Position numbers and translations under genes: made by a program
Notes under the pieces: model-generated
The model's database searches: none
What the model was told of the DNA's origin: nothing
Seen by the model: only the letters and a program-made list of their open reading frames with translations
Shown: positions 14,491 through 21,377 of the stretch, one piece after another
How positions within the stretch are numbered: position 1 is the stretch's first letter
Layout of the letters: every line of letters starts with the position of its first letter
Source: an uncultured cyanobacterium
GTDB taxonomy: Bacteria > Cyanobacteriota > Cyanobacteriia > Cyanobacteriales > Geitlerinemataceae
Assembly (NCBI GenBank): GCA_937121005.1
Contig: CAKZKB010000577.1
Span: 1-28,943, forward strand
Direction: 5' to 3'
DNA: 28,943 bases

Positions 14491-14724
14491 GTGGCAGAGG
14501 CGGCACGGCGCGAGCGGCAGCCGGACTCGGTTTACTGTCGGCGTTTGGTATTGCGCGGCGGCCAGGTTCGCGGGCAACGCGAGCTCGAAGTCAGCCACCT
14601 GTGCGATCGCCTCTCGGATTTGGTGGCTCGGGCCGAAGAGAATGCCGATTCCCCCGACACCGACCTATGGGAACGTCTCGATTCGCGGCTCGCGGACATT
14701 CAGCGCGAGGTGATGGGGACGTGA
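14491..14724 (+). CDS. MobC-like accessory mobilization protein, 77 aa
   Basis: This small, charged, mostly helical ORF (GTG start) ends in a TGA that overlaps the GTG start of the relaxase, the classic arrangement of a relaxosome accessory gene before its relaxase. The segment RRLVLRGGQVRGQRELEVSHLCDRL could include a DNA-binding part. Similarity to the MobC family is weak by eye; the call rests on size, charge and coupling. The true start is uncertain because the ORF overlaps possible upstream starts of the divergent gene. Confidence 0.45.
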   Translation: MAEAARRERQPDSVYCRRLVLRGGQVRGQRELEVSHLCDRLSDLVARAEENADSPDTDLWERLDSRLADIQREVMGT

Positions 14725-16421
14725 GCGATTCGTTACTGGTGGATTGGAACAGCACGGGGAACGCGGCGGCGGCGGTGCGCTACGTTTACCAGAACCCGAG
14801 CGCTCGTCTCATTGACAAGAATATGGCCGGGCGCGATCCGAACCATCACGCTCGCATGATGGGGGCGGTGGCGCAATTGAATCGTTCGGGTCGCTTGCAG
14901 CGCCAAGCCGACCATTACAAGCTCTCAACCCGCCAATCCCATTCTCCATCGGAGTGGAAGCAGTTGTGCCGGGGCTTCATTGAGGAGATGGATGGCGATC
15001 TCCATGCCAGCCAGTACGTGGCTGTGCTGCACGAGGAGGGCAACCACCTCCATTTGGTGCGCTCTCGCGTGGGGCGGGACTTGCGCCCCATTACCGATAG
15101 CGGCTGGCACGAGTACCGGACTCGCAATGCCGCCCAACGCCTGGGCGAACGACTCGACTGGCTGCAACCGGAAGACAATCGCCGGGGTCTCTATTTCGAT
15201 CGCGGGGAATTGGAACTCATGCGCCAACGCCAAGAACCCTCGAAACAGTTGGCGGCGTGGGCTGCGGACAACGGGCACGATGAGGCGATCGCGGATTGGG
15301 AGACCCACGACTGGGAACATTTCTCGCAGCATCCTGGGGTTGCCCTGTCTGAGATGGAACGCGAGCGCGAACGGCTCGAAGAACAATGGCAGCGAGAGAC
15401 GGCCCGAGAGCGCCAACATGACACCACTGATACGGAGGACGATCTCGATGAGTCCAAACAACGGGAAACAACTGACCCCCACAGAACAGTTGCTCGAGAA
15501 TCTGGTGAACTCGACGGGGGACATCGAGGACGCGATCTCGCGCCTTCAGAGTCAGATGACGACATTCGAGACTCGGTTGCCAGCCGACTCCTCGAATCTC
15601 GACAAGATCGAGAGCGTTCTCGATACCCAGAACGCCTTGAGAGCCAAGATCGAGGACATGGAACGGGGACAGCAGGAGATGAAAGCCGCGATCGAGGACG
15701 TGGTGACATCGATGAGGTATTCGCAGCCGGACTCCTCAACCAACGCGCCTCAGATGGTGGAGTTGCCCAAGAAGGATCGCGGGACGATGCAAATGATATT
15801 GAATCGGCTCCACACGCTGGAGAACCAGAAACCGGGGCAACCGAACATCTGGATCGCTCTCGCCCCGGCGGTGGTGATGGGCGCGATCTCTCTGTTGGGG
15901 ATGATGGTTATCGGCATCGCATTGAAGCAGAGCATCAACCGCAACGCGAACGAGATCGACAAGGAAATCAACAGCAACGCCATTCGACTGGAACGGCTGG
16001 AGAAGGAGTTCGGGACGCTACCCGACAGCCAGCCGGACAAGAATTAGTGGGCGATTTGGCTAGCCGCGTCAGTGAGGCGTTTAATGCCGTCACGAATGCG
16101 GATAAATTCAGAGCGGACAAGAAATGCCAATACGATCGCGATGACGAGGGGAATGCGATTCGCGGATGGATTGACGGTCAGCAAAATACAATTGCTTTCG
16201 ATTTCCAAACCAACACGATAACCCTCACGGACAATACATCGGGTGAGGAGAGGTTGCGAGCGCGATCTGATGGTGACGATCGTTGGCTCGAACTCGATAG
16301 CAACTTCTCTGAAGATGAGGCGAACGAGCATCTCCAAAAAGCTAAAGCCGTGCGCGATTCCCAGAAAGAAGCCAAACCAAAACAACGCCAACGCCAGAAA
16401 AGTCGGGGATTCGAGCCCTAA
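14721..16421 (+). CDS. Relaxase / mobilization nuclease, 566 aa
   Basis: The GTG at 14721 (with GGTGATGGGG upstream) is chosen over the long open frame starting at 14370, because upstream codons look non-coding. The N-terminal domain has the relaxase three-histidine metal motif H104-EEGN-H109-L-H111 (HEEGNHLHLV). A candidate nucleophile Tyr lies in VRYVYQN near residue 21. Residues about 243-442 are an Arg/Asp/Glu/Gly-rich low-complexity stretch, coinciding exactly with a second gene in another frame. The last ~120 residues form a separate small domain. Function: nick the plasmid oriT and pilot the strand; type IV secretion genes are absent, so a helper is needed. Confidence 0.82.
   Translation: MSDSLLVDWNSTGNAAAAVRYVYQNPSARLIDKNMAGRDPNHHARMMGAVAQLNRSGRLQRQADHYKLSTRQSHSPSEWKQLCRGFIEEMDGDLHASQYVAVLHEEGNHLHLVRSRVGRDLRPITDSGWHEYRTRNAAQRLGERLDWLQPEDNRRGLYFDRGELELMRQRQEPSKQLAAWAADNGHDEAIADWETHDWEHFSQHPGVALSEMERERERLEEQWQRETARERQHDTTDTEDDLDESKQRETTDPHRTVARESGELDGGHRGRDLAPSESDDDIRDSVASRLLESRQDRERSRYPERLESQDRGHGTGTAGDESRDRGRGDIDEVFAAGLLNQRASDGGVAQEGSRDDANDIESAPHAGEPETGATEHLDRSRPGGGDGRDLSVGDDGYRHRIEAEHQPQRERDRQGNQQQRHSTGTAGEGVRDATRQPAGQELVGDLASRVSEAFNAVTNADKFRADKKCQYDRDDEGNAIRGWIDGQQNTIAFDFQTNTITLTDNTSGEERLRARSDGDDRWLELDSNFSEDEANEHLQKAKAVRDSQKEAKPKQRQRQKSRGFEP
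15448..16047 (+). CDS. Nested coiled-coil membrane mobilization protein (MobB/MbeB-like), 199 aa
   Basis: This gene lies wholly inside the relaxase gene in another frame. The ATG at 15448 is preceded by GGAGG at the ideal distance. The protein begins SPNNGKQLTPTEQLLENLV, forms a long coiled coil (about residues 10-85), and has one clear membrane segment (about 127-150, IALAPAVVMGAISLLGMMVIGIAL). A second coiled coil and an acidic tail follow. Nested or overlapping mob genes encoding coiled-coil or membrane proteins are known in ColE1 (mbeB/mbeD) and RSF1010 (mobB), where they stabilise the relaxosome or link it to the transport channel. The same role is likely here. Confidence 0.75.
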   Translation: MSPNNGKQLTPTEQLLENLVNSTGDIEDAISRLQSQMTTFETRLPADSSNLDKIESVLDTQNALRAKIEDMERGQQEMKAAIEDVVTSMRYSQPDSSTNAPQMVELPKKDRGTMQMILNRLHTLENQKPGQPNIWIALAPAVVMGAISLLGMMVIGIALKQSINRNANEIDKEINSNAIRLERLEKEFGTLPDSQPDKN

Positions 16422-16428
16422 CATAAGA

Positions 16429-16460
16429 AAAGCGCCCGTACCAGAGCGCAGGGCTGTTTT
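16429..16460 (+). terminator. Possible terminator after the relaxase
   Basis: AAGCGCCC and GGGCTGTTTT can pair through GCCC/GGGC with a 13-nt loop, followed by four T. The stem is short; weak evidence. The gap to 16538 also holds two copies of TGTAATT 11 bp apart and no gene. Confidence 0.35.
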
Positions 16461-16538
16461 CCACCACTATGGATAACAACACTTTCATTCTACCACAATC
16501 GCACTGTAATTGCGATGTAATTCGAGCAGACTTTACAG

Positions 16539-18080
16539 TTATTTAGTTGTCATACGAACTTGAATTACAGCCGAAATCGGCTGCAAGCCAATCGGCTCTA
16601 AGCCTTCTTTCTTGTACTTGGCGTAATTGCCGTGCGTGGGGTGAGCGAGGACGCGATCGCTGGTACAGCCAGACACCATCGCACAGTAGGCTTTTTCGTT
16701 GAGATATTGGGTGCGGGGGTCGTCGTTTCCCCATCCCGCCGTGTTGGTGTAATCGCGGGCGGCGGCATTGAGAAGTATCAACAGATAGTTATTGCGGTTC
16801 TGACCATCGATACCCATCTGGCTTACGTTTTTGGATTGGTTGATGGCAACCAAACACACGCCGAACTTGCGCCCTTCTGCACCCAACCGCAACAGTGTCG
16901 AGTCGATCCAGTAGATAGCTTGCCGTGCCTCTTTGGGGTCGGGGTAGTCTTGTTTGATTCGTGCCTTGAGTGCGCCAATTTCATCCAAGACCACTATCAA
17001 TTCTGGGGAGTCGATTCCCTGTTCGGATCGCCGGGTGAGTTCGGTGTTGATAGCCACTAAAGCTGCCATGATATCGTCGGCTCGATACAAGGTGGGGATG
17101 CCGTGTTCGTGCCAATGGTTTTTACGAGCGTGAATGTCAAGGGCAACGATTTCTTTCGGTTCGTCTTCGGTCAAAATACCGAGGCATTTAAGGGCAACGG
17201 ATGTTTTCCCCGCGCCACTGTTGCCCGCTAGGATGATGCCACTGGCTTCGTATTTGAGATCGGCTAATGGGTAGGCATTGCGTTCGATGGCGGCGTGGCG
17301 ATCTGCTTTTTCTTGGGAGGCGGGTTTGCCTTGCTTCGTCCAGGTCACGCGCAACATACCCCGCAACGCTTCAATTTTGACCGTACCGCTTCCCAGTTCG
17401 TGGGCAACTTGGTCGGACATTTTGAGGGCTTTATCGAGGTCTGAGGGGTCATTTAACGCCAGCCAGTACACCTCACTCGTTACCAGGTCTTGGGGCGGTT
17501 TGCCCGGAACCCATCGGGCGGCGATCTCGTTGACACGAAACACGGACAGTACGCGGCGCAACCGGATATCGGGGTCTGAGTAGCCGATCGGCGATGACAA
17601 TTCGAGGTTCTCCATTTCCAAATTGTCGAGCCGTGCTTGCCATTCGGCTTGTCGCAAATCGAACTCTCGTTCGATGCGCTGTTTCTCCTCAATGAGTTCG
17701 AGTTGAGTGGCTTTTCTATCCAGTTCTAAGGTCTGGCGATAGTCCTCTAATTCCCTCATTTGTTGCTCGATAAATCGGCGTTGTTCGTCCAGTTGGTCTA
17801 TTTTGTCTTGTTTAACCTTTTCCTCGCGTTCTTTGGCCTCCTGTTTGGCTTTCTCCTCTCGTTCCCGTGCTTCCCGCGCCGCTTTGCGCTGTTCGGATTC
17901 AGTCCACAGCCAGCAATAAGATGATAGCGCGATCGAGCCGCGACAAAGTAGATTAGCTTCCCGATGAGTCCACGCAAACGGTAGCGCAAACAACGAGGAA
18001 ATGGAGAGCGCGGTTAGCATAGTTTTGGTGGTTTCCGCGCTCGGTATCAGTGTTTTTAATTGAGGTTTTGTTATTGCCAT
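16539..18080 (-). CDS. Membrane-anchored FtsK/HerA-like ATPase, 513 aa
   Basis: Two hydrophobic segments (about residues 20-37 and 43-59) are followed by a long charged coiled coil (about 60-160) and a C-terminal P-loop ATPase domain. Walker A is GNSGAGKT (286-293), Walker B is LIVVLDE (361-367), and a sensor-like VAINQS stretch is near 411-416. The build, with membrane anchors, stalk and RecA-like motor, recalls DNA-pumping ATPases and coupling proteins, but the coiled-coil stalk and domain order are unlike TraD/VirD4. It is the last gene of a long minus-strand operon, overlapping the preceding 87-aa gene by 10 bases. It may be the motor of the membrane system encoded there; substrate unknown. 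Confidence 0.75.
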   Translation of the reverse strand: MAITKPQLKTLIPSAETTKTMLTALSISSLFALPFAWTHREANLLCRGSIALSSYCWLWTESEQRKAAREAREREEKAKQEAKEREEKVKQDKIDQLDEQRRFIEQQMRELEDYRQTLELDRKATQLELIEEKQRIEREFDLRQAEWQARLDNLEMENLELSSPIGYSDPDIRLRRVLSVFRVNEIAARWVPGKPPQDLVTSEVYWLALNDPSDLDKALKMSDQVAHELGSGTVKIEALRGMLRVTWTKQGKPASQEKADRHAAIERNAYPLADLKYEASGIILAGNSGAGKTSVALKCLGILTEDEPKEIVALDIHARKNHWHEHGIPTLYRADDIMAALVAINTELTRRSEQGIDSPELIVVLDEIGALKARIKQDYPDPKEARQAIYWIDSTLLRLGAEGRKFGVCLVAINQSKNVSQMGIDGQNRNNYLLILLNAAARDYTNTAGWGNDDPRTQYLNEKAYCAMVSGCTSDRVLAHPTHGNYAKYKKEGLEPIGLQPISAVIQVRMTTK

Positions 18081-18334
18081 AAGGTTGCCACTACTCCTAA
18101 TAAAAGGCCGATCGCAGTCCCGTTAAGCAAAGTGAGAGACTGCCAAGATTTCGTACCCCATCCTTGTTTTAGAATGTAATACTTCCACATCATAACAAGC
18201 GCCAACAGCATCAGAACTGATGCAATCATCAAAGGCTTACGCGCATCAGGGAACATTCGGAATGAGAATACCAGTATTTGAGATAACAGGGAACAGAGAA
18301 AAGAAACTGTTAGGGTTAGATGGGTGAGTTTCAT
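18071..18334 (-). CDS. Small multi-pass membrane protein, 87 aa
   Basis: Three hydrophobic segments are visible (about residues 5-26, 33-52 and 66-86). It overlaps the ATPase start by 10 bases and the preceding 62-aa gene by four bases, so it is translationally coupled on both sides. No family recognised. A partner of the membrane-anchored ATPase is the simplest reading, by position. Confidence 0.68.
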   Translation of the reverse strand: MKLTHLTLTVSFLCSLLSQILVFSFRMFPDARKPLMIASVLMLLALVMMWKYYILKQGWGTKSWQSLTLLNGTAIGLLLGVVATLWQ

Positions 18335-18519
18335 CGTTCTACCTCTTTGATGAATTTCAAATACACGCGCCCCTCGTCGGGGTTGCCTCGGTTGGGATAG
18401 AAGCCGGATCTTGACGATAATTTGTAGTTAGTTTTCTCCTCAGTCCCTTCGATAATTTTGTCGATGGTATCAGTATTCTCGAAATCGTATCGAGTGACGT
18501 TTAAGCGCATTTCGAGCAT
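18331..18519 (-). CDS. Hypothetical small soluble protein, 62 aa
   Basis: This mixed alpha/beta protein has no membrane segment; beta-like stretches occur at MRLNVTRYDF and GRVYLKFIKEV. Its ATG shares a base with the stop of the 156-aa gene, and its stop overlaps the start of the 87-aa gene. Such tight packing argues strongly that it is translated. Function unknown. Confidence 0.65.
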   Translation of the reverse strand: MLEMRLNVTRYDFENTDTIDKIIEGTEEKTNYKLSSRSGFYPNRGNPDEGRVYLKFIKEVER

Positions 18520-18989
18520 TAGAAGACCCTCCCGGCTAAGCGTAATTCTTGGCGCAATTCGGCAACCTCAGACTCGTCTAAGCTGAGATTGATTCGCTGG
18601 CGTTCTAACTTGAGTTGCCATTGCCGATCGTTCAATGTGCGGGCGGTTCGGAGGTGGCGTGTATTGTCGCGTTCGCCCTCTAAAGCGATGCCTTTTTGGG
18701 TTATCTTTTCCTCCAGAATTTGACCGTCTAAGCGGGCGATTTGAATGCCTCGATAGGCGGTTTGTTGGTTGATTCGTTCGCCTTCTGCTTTATGACGGGC
18801 GGCAATTGATTTGTATCGAGCCGCATCTGCTTTGTGCATCTCCTCATTGGATTTGTGGTAGGCTTGCTCGACTTTGAAGCCTTCAGCACGCAACTCGTAT
18901 GCGCGTTTTTGACCTTGTAAATTGCGTTTAATGGTCTCGTAGCGACCTTCGTCTACTGGACTAACTGGGGGATAGTTCGGACTTCTCAT
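18519..18989 (-). CDS. Coiled-coil protein, 156 aa
   Basis: Almost the entire sequence (about residues 15-150) is charged helix with heptad-like spacing, rich in Arg, Glu, Ala and Gln, and no membrane segment. It probably oligomerises and may pair with the coiled-coil stalk of the ATPase encoded downstream. The ATG at 18989 is preceded not by a Shine-Dalgarno but by the complement-like sequence ATCACCTCC and a hairpin, which is unusual. Coupled by one base to the next gene. Confidence 0.65.
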   Translation of the reverse strand: MRSPNYPPVSPVDEGRYETIKRNLQGQKRAYELRAEGFKVEQAYHKSNEEMHKADAARYKSIAARHKAEGERINQQTAYRGIQIARLDGQILEEKITQKGIALEGERDNTRHLRTARTLNDRQWQLKLERQRINLSLDESEVAELRQELRLAGRVF

Positions 18990-19002
18990 GGTATTAAATG
19001 GA

Positions 19003-19028
19003 GGTGATGCCCCTCTTTTGAGAGGGGC
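19003..19028 (-). promoter_or_regulatory. Leader hairpin repeat 1
   Basis: The arms GCCCCTCT (19009-19016) and AGAGGGGC (19021-19028) form a perfect 8-bp stem with a 4-nt loop, flanked on the plus strand by GGAGGTGAT. A near copy lies at 19193-19217. On the minus strand each hairpin precedes a start codon and is followed by GGCATCACC(T/A)CC. Possible RNA-processing, attenuation or protein-binding element. Confidence 0.5.
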
Positions 19029-19042
19029 TTGTACGGGACTTT

Positions 19043-19180
19043 TTAGAAAAGGATTTGCAGTGCCACTAGGATGGCGGTAGCGATGATGAGAATGGGGATT
19101 TGTTTGCTGTTCCCGGTTTGTAGGCAGTACAAGATGTAGCCAACGGCAAGAACAGCCCCTAACAATTGTTTGGGGGACAT
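19043..19180 (-). CDS. Very small two-segment membrane protein, 45 aa
   Basis: Translation gives MSPKQLLGAVLAVGY, a hydrophobic segment (about residues 5-20), a short polar turn (QTGNSKQ) and a second hydrophobic segment (about 28-45) ending at LQILF. It fills the gap between the coiled-coil gene and the 104-aa gene, on the same strand as the operon. Its leader carries the same hairpin repeat as the next gene. Size and build are like a hairpin-type membrane subunit or holin-like peptide. Start chosen at the only ATG. Confidence 0.6.
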   Translation of the reverse strand: MSPKQLLGAVLAVGYILYCLQTGNSKQIPILIIATAILVALQILF

Positions 19181-19192
19181 GATAGAATAGGT

Positions 19193-19217
19193 GGTGATGC
19201 CCCTCGATTGAGAGGCG
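19193..19217 (-). promoter_or_regulatory. Leader hairpin repeat 2
   Basis: GGTGATGCCCCTC, two variable bases, then TTGAGAGG repeats the element at 19003-19026. The stem is GCC(C)CTC/GAG(A)GGC with one internal mismatch and a four-base loop. It lies just upstream (minus strand) of the 45-aa gene. Confidence 0.5.
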
Positions 19218-19280
19218 TTTTCGTTGTGGGGAGGGGGCGATAAATGTTAGTTGTCAGCTTCGATTTATCGCTCCTTTTCC

Positions 19281-19595
19281 CTATCGAGAGGCGTTGGCGA
19301 TGACGGCTCCTAACATGACCAGAAAACAGGTCAGCAGAAAAACCGAAAAGATGGGGATGATAACCTGTTCGGTTTGGGATTCCCGTTTGCGACGCTCGAT
19401 TTCGGTATCGCTTAGATAGTAAACAGGTTGCGATTGCATGGTTTCCACTTGCGGGGGACGATTTCCTGTTACGTTGCCAGATTGATAGTTAATGGCAATG
19501 TAGAAATTGTTACCCCCTTTCTCGATGGCTGCTTTAGCCACGTCTGAGAGTTGGGAAACGTCGTTAAGCGGGATGATTTTGTTGGGTTCGCTCAT
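19281..19595 (-). CDS. Single-span membrane protein, 104 aa
   Basis: A soluble N-terminal part (about residues 1-75, including GGNNFYIAINYQSGNVTG) is followed by one C-terminal hydrophobic segment (about 79-101, IIPIFSVFLLTCFLVMLGAVIA). This is a tail-anchored build. The ATG overlaps the stop of a 25-codon ORF as ATGA. No family recognised. Confidence 0.68.
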   Translation of the reverse strand: MSEPNKIIPLNDVSQLSDVAKAAIEKGGNNFYIAINYQSGNVTGNRPPQVETMQSQPVYYLSDTEIERRKRESQTEQVIIPIFSVFLLTCFLVMLGAVIANASR

Positions 19596-19669
19596 TGGCT
19601 TGCTAGGTAGAATGCTAGAAAGAGTCCGACAAGGAAAAAGAAGCTCTTTACAGGGTCAAATTGGAACAT
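19592..19669 (-). CDS. Micro-membrane peptide, 25 aa
   Basis: Translation gives MFQFDPVKSFFFLVGLFLAF followed by YLASQ: a single hydrophobic helix with a short N-terminal polar cap. GAGGTG lies six bases before the ATG, and the stop overlaps the next gene's start as ATGA. These two signals make a real gene likely despite the size. Tiny hydrophobic peptides of this sort act as small coat, holin-like or regulatory subunits elsewhere; the role here is unknown. Confidence 0.55.
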   Translation of the reverse strand: MFQFDPVKSFFFLVGLFLAFYLASQ

Positions 19670-19677
19670 TGAACACC

Positions 19678-19821
19678 TCAGACAAAAAGGATAATTCCGA
19701 GGATAATTCCGAGAATGGATCCGGCGACACCACCTTGAGAAAAGCCTGTTAAGACCTCATTCCAGTCGGTTTTTGGCGGTTCGTAATCGTCCTCGGTTGG
19801 ATCGTAGGGAGGGTAGGTCAT
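19678..19821 (-). CDS. Small membrane protein with glycine-zipper helix, 47 aa
   Basis: The start is set at the ATG at 19821 because its ATGA overlaps the stop of the 150-aa gene and GGAGG lies just upstream; longer in-frame starts reach into that gene. The N-terminal half is acidic and Pro/Tyr-rich (MTYPPYDPTEDDYEPP). The C-terminal half is one membrane helix with Gly spacing (GGVAGSILGIILGIILFV) that favours tight helix packing and oligomerisation. This build is also seen in small phage coat or pore peptides. Confidence 0.65.
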   Translation of the reverse strand: MTYPPYDPTEDDYEPPKTDWNEVLTGFSQGGVAGSILGIILGIILFV

Positions 19822-20270
19822 GCCGCCTCCGTTACGTGACATTTCAAGGCATATTCGGTAATGCCAATCGCCCGAAATTCCAAGATGCAAGAAATAGCCA
19901 GTTTGGTTAGGCGATTTTTGCTGGTAAAGAAATCATCGAGGGAGTGAACTTGTTCGATGTTTCCGAGAATGCCAGAAACATCGCGCCCCGAAATGCCTAG
20001 ATAACGACCGAGTTCGGCGCGACTCATTGCCTTGATATGGTCTCCGATGGGGTGATTGGCGTGGTAGCGCTTCTCATCGCCTCGGAACTCTTTAAGCGCG
20101 GCTAAGCCGTCTAGAGTGACGTGTTTTTCTTCGACGAGAGTGCCGTTACTGTGGTATAGACTGAGATACGAGAGCCATGCTTTGATGGTTGTAACGTCCG
20201 TTTCTAGCAGTTCGGCGGCTTCTTTATGCGTGATGTAGTCGGGATGTCCCGTGCGCGGTTTTGTTTCCAT
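19818..20270 (-). CDS. Two-HTH DNA-binding-like protein, 150 aa
   Basis: The N-terminal part (YITHKEAAELLETDVTTIKAW) reads as a MerR/excisionase-like helix-turn-helix. The C-terminal part (SRAELGRYLGISGRDVSGIL, then a QVHSLDDFF stretch and LTKLAISCILEF) matches a domain of the 263-aa protein encoded upstream in the same operon. The protein is likely a regulator or DNA adaptor for the operon's membrane machinery. Start ATG at 20270; the next gene's start overlaps its stop. Confidence 0.7.
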   Translation of the reverse strand: METKPRTGHPDYITHKEAAELLETDVTTIKAWLSYLSLYHSNGTLVEEKHVTLDGLAALKEFRGDEKRYHANHPIGDHIKAMSRAELGRYLGISGRDVSGILGNIEQVHSLDDFFTSKNRLTKLAISCILEFRAIGITEYALKCHVTEAA

Positions 20271-20294
20271 TTTCTAGTTCCAAATTGCGGTGAG

Positions 20295-20531
20295 TTATCG
20301 GCTTGCGGGGCGACGAGTTCGCGGACGTTCGTCGCTTGGCGGTGGAGGTGTTTCGATACGCTGTCCGCGTGGATTCCATCGCTCGCTTTCTTCCGTTTCT
20401 TCGGCTTTTGTGTTAGAGGCAATAATGCTTCGACGGGTGATAAATGCCGAGACAATTGCTACAAAAATAGCCACAGAAGCAACCAAAGCAATAATGGGAA
20501 AGACACCGATCTTGATTGGTAATTCTGCCAT
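20295..20531 (-). CDS. Single-span membrane protein with basic tail, 78 aa
   Basis: The start is set at the ATG at 20531 (MAELPIKIGVFPIIALVA), which begins a hydrophobic segment at residues about 8-32. A longer frame adds 15 unlikely residues. The C-terminal half is Pro/Arg-rich (PPPPSDERPRTRRPASR), a plausible cytoplasmic nucleic-acid- or protein-binding tail. It sits between the two related HTH genes of the operon. Confidence 0.62.
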   Translation of the reverse strand: MAELPIKIGVFPIIALVASVAIFVAIVSAFITRRSIIASNTKAEETEESERWNPRGQRIETPPPPSDERPRTRRPASR

Positions 20532-20585
20532 TTTCTTACTTCCAGAACGTGATGAATTGGATAATCGCGCTGGCAATTAGGGCGA

Positions 20586-21377
20586 TTAAGATTGCTTTCC
20601 CGCGCTTTTTTTGGAAATTGCATCTTGGCGAGCTTTAGCATCACCTAAAGCCTCTAGCTTCAGCAATTCCATCCGCTTTTTATAGCCGCGCTGAATGGCT
20701 TCTCGTTTTTCAATCTCGCTTAAAGTCGCGTCGGTTTGCTCGTTTTGGGATTCAATCGCTTCGATAGACTCCCAAAGTTTCTCGATCTCCGCTTCGGTCT
20801 CTGGGGCATGAATTAGAGCCGATAGGTCGGCATTTTCGACATCGGTATCGACATACTTGGCGTACAACTCATCGACATCGAGGGGAGTCATTTCGGGCAA
20901 CTCAATCGATGATGTGTCGATCGTTCGCAATGCCAGTTTTCCGGGTTCGGGACTGGCTTCGGGTTCGGGGGTGACGATTTCCTCTTCTTTGGTGGCGTAC
21001 TTGGCGATATACCCCTCGCGAGTCAGTTCGCGGTATTCGCAGATGCGGACGATCGCCAATTCGGTCAACTTGTTGCCGGGTTGAATGAAAAATCCATCTA
21101 CCGAGTGGATCCCCTCGATCGCTTGCAGATTTTTGGTCACGGCGGCCCCAGAGATATCGAGGCGGCGGGCAAGTTCGGCACGAGAGAGGGGCGCACCCTC
21201 GGTTAAGTCCGGGACGATCGCCAGTTCCTTAACCTCATCCGGGGTTAAAGGTTTAACCGCCTTAACCTCAAGGGGGTTAAGGTTTGAGGTTAAATTAACC
21301 TCGTCTTCGGGTTCAAGTCCGGTAACGAGCATAGGCTCAAATCCTGTCGTGTCGGTCGTTTCGGTCGGGTTAAACAT
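20586..21377 (-). CDS. HTH regulator heading the membrane operon, 263 aa
   Basis: After an acidic N-terminus, residues about 60-130 contain LSRAELARRLDISGAAVTKN with IHSVDGFF and LTELAIVRICEY. This is a winged-HTH-like domain shared with the 150-aa protein of this operon (MSRAELGRYLGISGRDVSGI). The rest is an acidic linker (about 130-200) and a coiled coil to the basic C-terminus. The first ~60 codons and the upstream region are crowded with GGTTAA/TTAACC motifs, so it probably binds them and regulates its own operon; this is inference. First gene of the 16539-21377 operon. Confidence 0.72.
   Translation of the reverse strand: MFNPTETTDTTGFEPMLVTGLEPEDEVNLTSNLNPLEVKAVKPLTPDEVKELAIVPDLTEGAPLSRAELARRLDISGAAVTKNLQAIEGIHSVDGFFIQPGNKLTELAIVRICEYRELTREGYIAKYATKEEEIVTPEPEASPEPGKLALRTIDTSSIELPEMTPLDVDELYAKYVDTDVENADLSALIHAPETEAEIEKLWESIEAIESQNEQTDATLSEIEKREAIQRGYKKRMELLKLEALGDAKARQDAISKKSAGKQS

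Noticed and set aside
14370..14720. N-terminal 117-codon extension of the relaxase frame
   Set aside because: It is Arg/Ala/Gly-rich shadow sequence overlapping the divergent 158-aa ORF and the MobC-like ORF; a GTG with a ribosome site at 14721 fits the relaxase domain start.
16539..18080. Calling the ATPase Zot or TraD/VirD4
   Set aside because: The domain order (membrane anchors and coiled coil first, ATPase last) and lack of partner genes fit neither family by eye.
20532..20610. Possible 20-odd-codon membrane peptide between the 263-aa and 78-aa genes (minus strand, AILIALIASAIIQFITFWK)
   Set aside because: It is hydrophobic with a positive N-terminus, but no ATG, GTG or TTG is available in frame; kept out as unsupported.
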